Shown one piece after another: positions 42,401 to 64,000 of a stretch of 64,000 nt of DNA. The stretch lies in contig NC_084776.1 in the NCBI RefSeq assembly GCF_028858725.1, positions 5,952,001 through 6,016,000 on the forward strand, in the 5' to 3' direction. Both the position numbers and the translations under genes were made by a program. Source of the stretch: Colius striatus. Lineage: Eukaryota > Chordata > Aves > Coliiformes > Coliidae. How positions within the stretch are numbered: position 1 is the first letter of the stretch; the number at the start of each line of letters is the position of its first letter. The notes under the pieces are model-generated. The model did not search any database. It was not told the DNA's origin and saw only the letters and a list, made by a program, of their open reading frames with translations.

Positions 42401-45400
42401 GCTGCGTTCTGATTCATTCAAAATACCTGTACACTGTAGAGACAGCGTAAGAAACAGTCACTTAAAGCTGTTGCTTCCCAAAGACCAGTTCAGTACCCTC
42501 AAAGCTGTGGGAGAATATCACCTTTCTTAGGCAGAAATTAAAACCTTACTACAAGATGCTACTTTAGAGTATATAAAATAACTTCTTCCAACAATATATC
42601 TCAATTTATCATTTCATGCTTTCACAACATGACCTAAATGTGTTCTCCAAGTGTTTACTCTTTAGAATTTCTAGTTACAGACACAAAGAGTTCATACAAT
42701 CACTAACTTTACTGCCCAAATAACACCTAAGTCAAAGGATATACATGGGTCAAACTGAGGTGGAGAGACAGGCTGGCCTTTACCTTCAAAATGCCTCTTG
42801 GCAGGGACTCTGAGTTCACTACGAAATTGCCAGTCCTGCACAGCAGATCATCATCTTCATCACTGTCACCTCATGAAGACAAACTATGTTGAAAAGGCCA
42901 GTTCCACAAACGCTCTCACAGCAACAGCTACAATTCTCTTACAGCAACAAACTACATCAAAGAGGCAGGGAAGGGGAGAGGGAAGGGGAGAGGGAAGGGG
43001 AGAGGGAAGGGGAGAGGGAAGGGGAGAGGGAAGGGGAGAGGGAAGGGGAGAGGGAAGGGGAGAGGGAAGGGGAGAGGGAAGGGGAGAGGGAAGGGGAGAG
43101 GGAAGGGGAGAGGGAAGGGGAGAGGGAAGGGGAGAGGGAAGGGGAGAGGGAAGGGGAGAGGGAAGGGGAGAGGGAAGGGGAGAGGGAAGGGGAGAGGGAA
43201 GGGGAGAGGGAAGGGGAGAGGGAAGGGGAGAGGGAAGGGGAGAGGGAAGGGGAGAGGGAAGGGGAGAGGGAAGGGGAGAGGGAAGGGGAGAGGGAAGGGG
43301 AGAGGGAAGGGGAGAGGGAAGGGGAGAGGGAAGGGGAGAGGGAAGGGGAGAGGGAAGGGGAGAGGGAAGGGGAGAGGGAAGGGGAGAGGGAAGGGGAGAG
43401 GGAAGGGGAGAGGGAAGGGGAGAGGGAAGGGGAGAGGGAAGGGGAGAGGGAAGGGGAGAGGGAAGGGGAGAGGGAAGGGGAGAGGGAAGGGGAGAGGGAA
43501 GGGGAGAGGGAAGGGGAGAGGGAAGGGGAGAGGGAAGGGGAGAGGGAAGGGGAGAGGGAAGGGGAGAGGGAAGGGGAGAGGGAAGGGGAGAGGGAAGGGG
43601 AGAGGGAAGGGGAGAGGGAAGGGGAGAGGGAAGGGGAGAGGGAAGGGGAGAGGGAAGGGGAGAGGGAAGGGGAGAGGGAAGGGGAGAGGGAAGGGGAGAG
43701 GGAAGGGGAGAGGGAAGGGGAGAGGGAAGGGGAGAGGGAAGGGGAGAGGGAAGGGGAGAGGGAAGGGGAGAGGGAAGGGGAGAGGGAAGGGGAGAGGGAA
43801 GGGGAGAGGGAAGGGGAGAGGGAAGGGGAGAGGGAAGGGGAGAGGGAAGGGGAGAGGTTTATGTAGCATATTATTACAATACTGAAACTGAGAAACATCA
43901 AAAATAATTATTTTCTAGGAAGCTGAATAGGAAAACACAGAAACATTTCTTAGAACAGTAATAGATTCATTTACTATCACTTGAAGTCCTTTTGGATTTC
44001 TTCCTGTTTTCTAAATCAGCCCAGGCAGGAACTCCTCCCATGGCTCGCTGAAATCTAGTAAGGAAAGGGTGAGGTGGAAAGAGAAGGAAAAAAAGACAAT
44101 TTTTTGAGAAAGTAATTTCCTCCTGTGTGTTTAACACTTACAGCACATACAGACACAACTTTGTAAGATCACTTGTACTTACAACACTATGCAAGTTATT
44201 TAAATTGCACTCAGCTTTCTGTGTTTTACTGACTCCTTCAATGGGAAACTAAAGCAAAATTGATACAAAACACTACAGCACTGTTCTTTGGAGTGATACA
44301 GGGTAATGCCAAGGCAACTCAAACATCTTAAAAGTTCTGTTTTGATTACTATATTCACACTTCAGCTGATTCCTATGTACCATACTAAGTCAGCATCTTC
44401 CACTATCCCAAATTTTCTGGTATAACTCCCTAGAAAACAAATTAGTTTGTTCATCTCTACTAAAACAAGTATTAAACAAAGTGGTCTAGATAATGCTAAT
44501 GCACATTTTATTTACTAGTCTTAGTACCAATTTGGATTTAAAACCACTGCAAGTATGGTAAGAACTACAAGCTTTAAACAGGCCAGAGTGAGTAAAGAGG
44601 AAAGTGACTTTGTAGGTCAGCTAAATGCATCACAGCTCATCTTTAATAAAGTTAGCTACAAAAACATAAATGTAACTCACTGCTCTTCAAGTCTTCTTTT
44701 CAGCTTTTTCTTAGTAAGTGTCTTCTCAGCATCACTTTTCATAAAATCTTTCCTATACCTATGGGTCATATCAACCCTAGAGGAAAGAAACCACAAAAAA
44801 CATGATCATTCACAATGAAGTCACAGTAACCTTTAAGTGTAACACATAACTCCTGCTTGCAAACTTAAACTTACTGTTCTTCAGCTTCATCATCTTCATC
44901 CACCCAGGCTGGCTTTTTAGACAATAATTTACCTTTTGCTTCATTTTCTACTTCCGAATCACTTGACTCTTTCTGGACACTTTTCCTCTCCGTAGCACTA
45001 AGCTGAAACCAACCAAACAGGCCATTTTAGCCCAAGCACGGATGGATGCAGGGAGATGACAGACACAGTGGCAGAAAAGGGGGAGAGGCAAAGAGCCAAA
45101 GCAAACGTCGGCCCTGCTCGGGGCCGCAGAAATCGCCGCCTCCCCGTGCTGCCCTCGGCCGGCAACCCCTCAGGAACGGGTCGTGGGACCGGGGCTGCCC
45201 GCCGGGTCCCCAAGCCCTACCCGCTGAGGGACGACGAGGCGCTGCAGCAGCTCATCTTCCTCCACGTTGAGGCTGTCGCCGAACAGCAGCTCCTCCAGCT
45301 CCTGCTCGGCCTCCGTCGTTCGGGAAAGCGCCTGCAGGTGCCGCCTGCGGCGGGCCGCCTCCTCCGCCGCCTGCTCAGCGGCCGCCCGCTCAGTTGCCGC

Positions 45401-45529
45401 CGCCTTCGCGGGCGGCCGGAGAGACTTAGCTGTTTTCTTTGTTTTCTTCATCACTTTTTTCTTCTTCCTCCTCCTGTCGCCCTTCCCGGCCGCCAGGCCC
45501 GGCCGCGGAGCTCCCGCCGCTGCCTGCAT
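36497..45529 (-). CDS. UTP18: UTP18, SSU processome WD40 protein (complete, 13 coding exons)
   Basis: UTP18 is a nucleolar WD-repeat protein of the U3 snoRNP/SSU processome, needed for early cleavages of pre-18S rRNA. Coding exons in transcript order: 45221-45529, 44875-45002, 44681-44776, 43981-44054, 42784-42869, 42021-42146, 40985-41159, 40548-40648, 39658-39748, 39237-39360, 38180-38354, 37400-37542, 36497-36521. All junctions are GT-AG with matching phase, giving about 550 residues against about 556 in human. The N-terminus is basic (RRRKKKK near residue 20, a likely nuclear signal). Acidic segments include [10 protein letters not shown] and the exon 4/5 junction. WD-type repeats run from about residue 240 to the end (VYDMMSG near 316, VFVWDV near 400). 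The tiny last exon encodes LKHYSDF plus TAA, matching the conserved LHHYSDF end. The start at 45529 was chosen because it follows the core promoter; the frame stays open upstream to 45673. The first 100 residues differ strongly from human. Exon 4 has a second in-frame donor 6 bp downstream (exon end 43975). Confidence 0.95.
36833..37034 (-). mobile_element. CR1 LINE 3' fragment in UTP18 intron 12
   Basis: On the minus strand this matches the avian CR1 3' region, including the segment that reads on the plus strand as GACTCCACAACCTCCCTGAA and the TTTGAAGGGAGCTCTGGAGG block near the 3' end. It lacks the usual tail repeats and is well diverged. It has the same orientation as UTP18. Confidence 0.8.
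42967..43857. repeat. Perfect 12-bp minisatellite, about 74 copies, in UTP18 intron 4
   Basis: The unit AGGGAAGGGGAG repeats without a visible change for 891 bp (74.25 copies). The tract is all purine on the plus strand and C/T-rich in the UTP18 sense strand. It occupies 80% of the 1,111-bp intron 4, starting 123 bp after exon 4 and ending 97 bp before exon 5. G-runs of 3-4 every few bases allow G-quadruplexes on the plus (template) strand and i-motif or triplex forms opposite. Because the unit is four codons long and has no stop, several frames are open through it and read as tetrapeptide repeats (for example RGEG, EREG, LPFP, SLSP). These are not evidence of proteins. Confidence 0.97.
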
Positions 45530-45590
45530 CGCTGCTCGCAGGGCCGCCGCCTGCACACCGGAACCGGAACCAAAACGTGTGCCCGCTACC

Positions 45591-45760
45591 CACGTGACCC
45601 CCGCTGATATCACCCTTCTCGCCCCGCCCCTGAACGTGATAGGCTCACGCCGCTGCCCACGTGACAGGGTCATTTCTCCGTCCTCAAGTCGCTGTCACGT
45701 GACCGCCTTTCTTTGCCTTCCTTTGCCCTCCCCTCCCCCTCCCACCCCGCGCTCCACGTG
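45591..45760. promoter_or_regulatory. Cluster of four CACGTGAC E-boxes
   Basis: CACGTG occurs at 45591-45596, 45658-45663, 45696-45701 and 45755-45760, each followed by AC. The third copy is the full 10-bp palindrome GTCACGTGAC. Such sites are bound by bHLH-Zip factors (USF, MYC/MAX, TFEB/TFE3). MYC/MAX control would fit UTP18's role in ribosome biogenesis, but which factor binds is inference. A fifth CACGTG lies in MBTD1 intron 1 at 46755-46760. Confidence 0.75.
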
Positions 45761-46012
45761 ACGCGACCCACGGCTGGGCCACTCCATTGCTCTGCCCAGA
45801 GGGGGTTCCCTCTCCCCGTGGGACAACAAGCGTCCTTCTCTGGCCGCCCAGAAGCTGCACTGTGCCTGCCACTATTCCTCTGAAAGCAAAACAAGCCGCA
45901 GCGGGGCTGCTTTCACTCCTCAGCTTCTGCCCTGGAGATGAGCTCCCCCGTTTCCGAATGGTTTCCCCCAGAGGGGGTACGGCGAGCGAGGAAGCCCCAA
46001 ACAGCTGGGAGT

Positions 46013-46017
46013 CCAAT
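46013..46017 (+). promoter_or_regulatory. CCAAT box (NF-Y type)
   Basis: CCAAT inside GTCCAATGAG, about 240 bp before the MBTD1 start codon and 26 bp before the NRF1-like site. This is a common arrangement in TATA-less promoters. Confidence 0.5.
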
Positions 46018-46042
46018 GAGGGCGCGCAGTGGGCCGGGCGCC

Positions 46043-46053
46043 GCGCCTGCGCA
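46043..46053. promoter_or_regulatory. NRF1-like site
   Basis: GCGCCTGCGCA differs by one base from the palindromic NRF1 core GCGCATGCGC. It lies in the CpG island just before the likely MBTD1 transcription start. Confidence 0.5.
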
Positions 46054-46240
46054 CGGGCCGTATGTTAATGTTGTTGATATTCCGGCGCAGGGAGTTGGGT
46101 TTCTTTCTCCGGCTGAGTGAGAGGCTGAACTTTCCAGGCCGCCTCCTGCCCCGCCGGGCCCGGCCCCTCGCAGGGGGAGGTGGCAGGCGGAGGGGGCCGA
46201 GCCGAGGGGAGGGGGCAGAGGCAGCGGGCGTCTCCTGCCC

Positions 46241-46251
46241 ATGAGGGCCTG

Positions 46252-46252
<1 letters not shown>
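46241..46252 (+). other. Four-codon upstream ORF overlapping the MBTD1 start (TGATG)
   Basis: ATG AGG GCC TGA precedes MBTD1. Its stop shares one base with the MBTD1 ATG at 46252. Neither ATG has a purine at -3. If the first is used, translation of MENTKDL would depend on termination-reinitiation, or ribosomes could initiate at the better-placed ATG in exon 2 (53827, G at -3). Confidence 0.6.

Positions 46253-64000
<17,748 letters not shown>

Larger units (their letters stand above)
45530..46251. promoter_or_regulatory. Bidirectional promoter and 5' UTRs of UTP18 (-) and MBTD1 (+)
   Basis: The two start codons are 722 bp apart and face away from each other, so both core promoters and 5' UTRs lie here. 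No TATA box is obvious. Visible elements are four CACGTGAC E-boxes (45591, 45658, 45696, 45755), tandem ETS-like CCGGAA near 45559-45567 beside the UTP18 start, a GC box at 45621-45630, a CCAAT box at 46013-46017, and an NRF1-like GCGCCTGCGCA at 46043-46053. The start sites themselves cannot be read from sequence. The E-boxes lie nearer UTP18, and the CCAAT and NRF1 sites nearer MBTD1. Confidence 0.85.

Noticed and set aside
42870-42905. Alternative UTP18 exon 5 acceptor at CATAG 14 bases upstream
   Set aside because: It would shift the frame and destroy the acidic SDSDEDDD stretch that matches the human protein.
42798-43907. Open frames of 305-369 codons on both strands across the purine array as protein genes
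   Set aside because: They exist only because the 12-bp unit has no stop codon in these frames. They lie in UTP18 intron 4 and start in unrelated flanking sequence.

Overview
The window is vertebrate nuclear DNA, almost certainly from a bird. Coding sequence is split into short GT-AG exons, the bulk is AT-rich non-coding DNA, and there are several CR1 LINE 3' ends with the typical avian tail (TTCCAACCCCTACC followed by ATTCTATG-type units). No bacterial genes, CRISPR arrays, tRNA or rRNA genes were seen, and no ERV or other viral coding region was recognised. I cannot name the species.

Layout. Positions 1 to about 36,200 are intergenic. I see no supportable protein-coding gene there, only decayed interspersed repeats (CR1 fragments and older MIR-like SINE remnants) and possible CTCF sites. 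Positions 36,497-45,529 on the minus strand hold the complete coding sequence of UTP18, a WD40 protein of the small-subunit processome. I rebuilt it as 13 exons and about 550 residues. Positions 45,050-46,870 are a CpG island whose centre is a head-to-head promoter. From 46,252 to the right edge on the plus strand runs MBTD1, a chromatin reader with an FCS zinc finger and MBT repeats. Eight coding exons (299 codons) lie in the window and the gene continues beyond it.

How the genes relate. UTP18 works in nucleolar pre-18S rRNA processing. MBTD1 is a methyl-histone reader associated with the TIP60/NuA4 acetyltransferase complex. They share a promoter of about 0.55-0.7 kb with four CACGTGAC E-boxes within 170 bp, an NRF1-like site, a CCAAT box and ETS-like sites. 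That is the sort of promoter expected for growth-coupled housekeeping transcription.

Most unusual features: (1) an 891-bp, apparently flawless array of about 74 copies of a 12-bp purine unit that fills 80% of UTP18 intron 4 and is flanked by weak splice sites; (2) a cluster in MBTD1 intron 5 with two or three copies of a palindromic, MITE-like element of about 88 bp in opposite orientations, next to a near-consensus CTCF motif; (3) a four-codon upstream ORF (three amino acids plus stop) whose stop overlaps the MBTD1 start codon (TGATG); (4) the E-box cluster in the shared promoter. I do not see evidence for a wholly new gene system. The intronic array is the best candidate for something undescribed.
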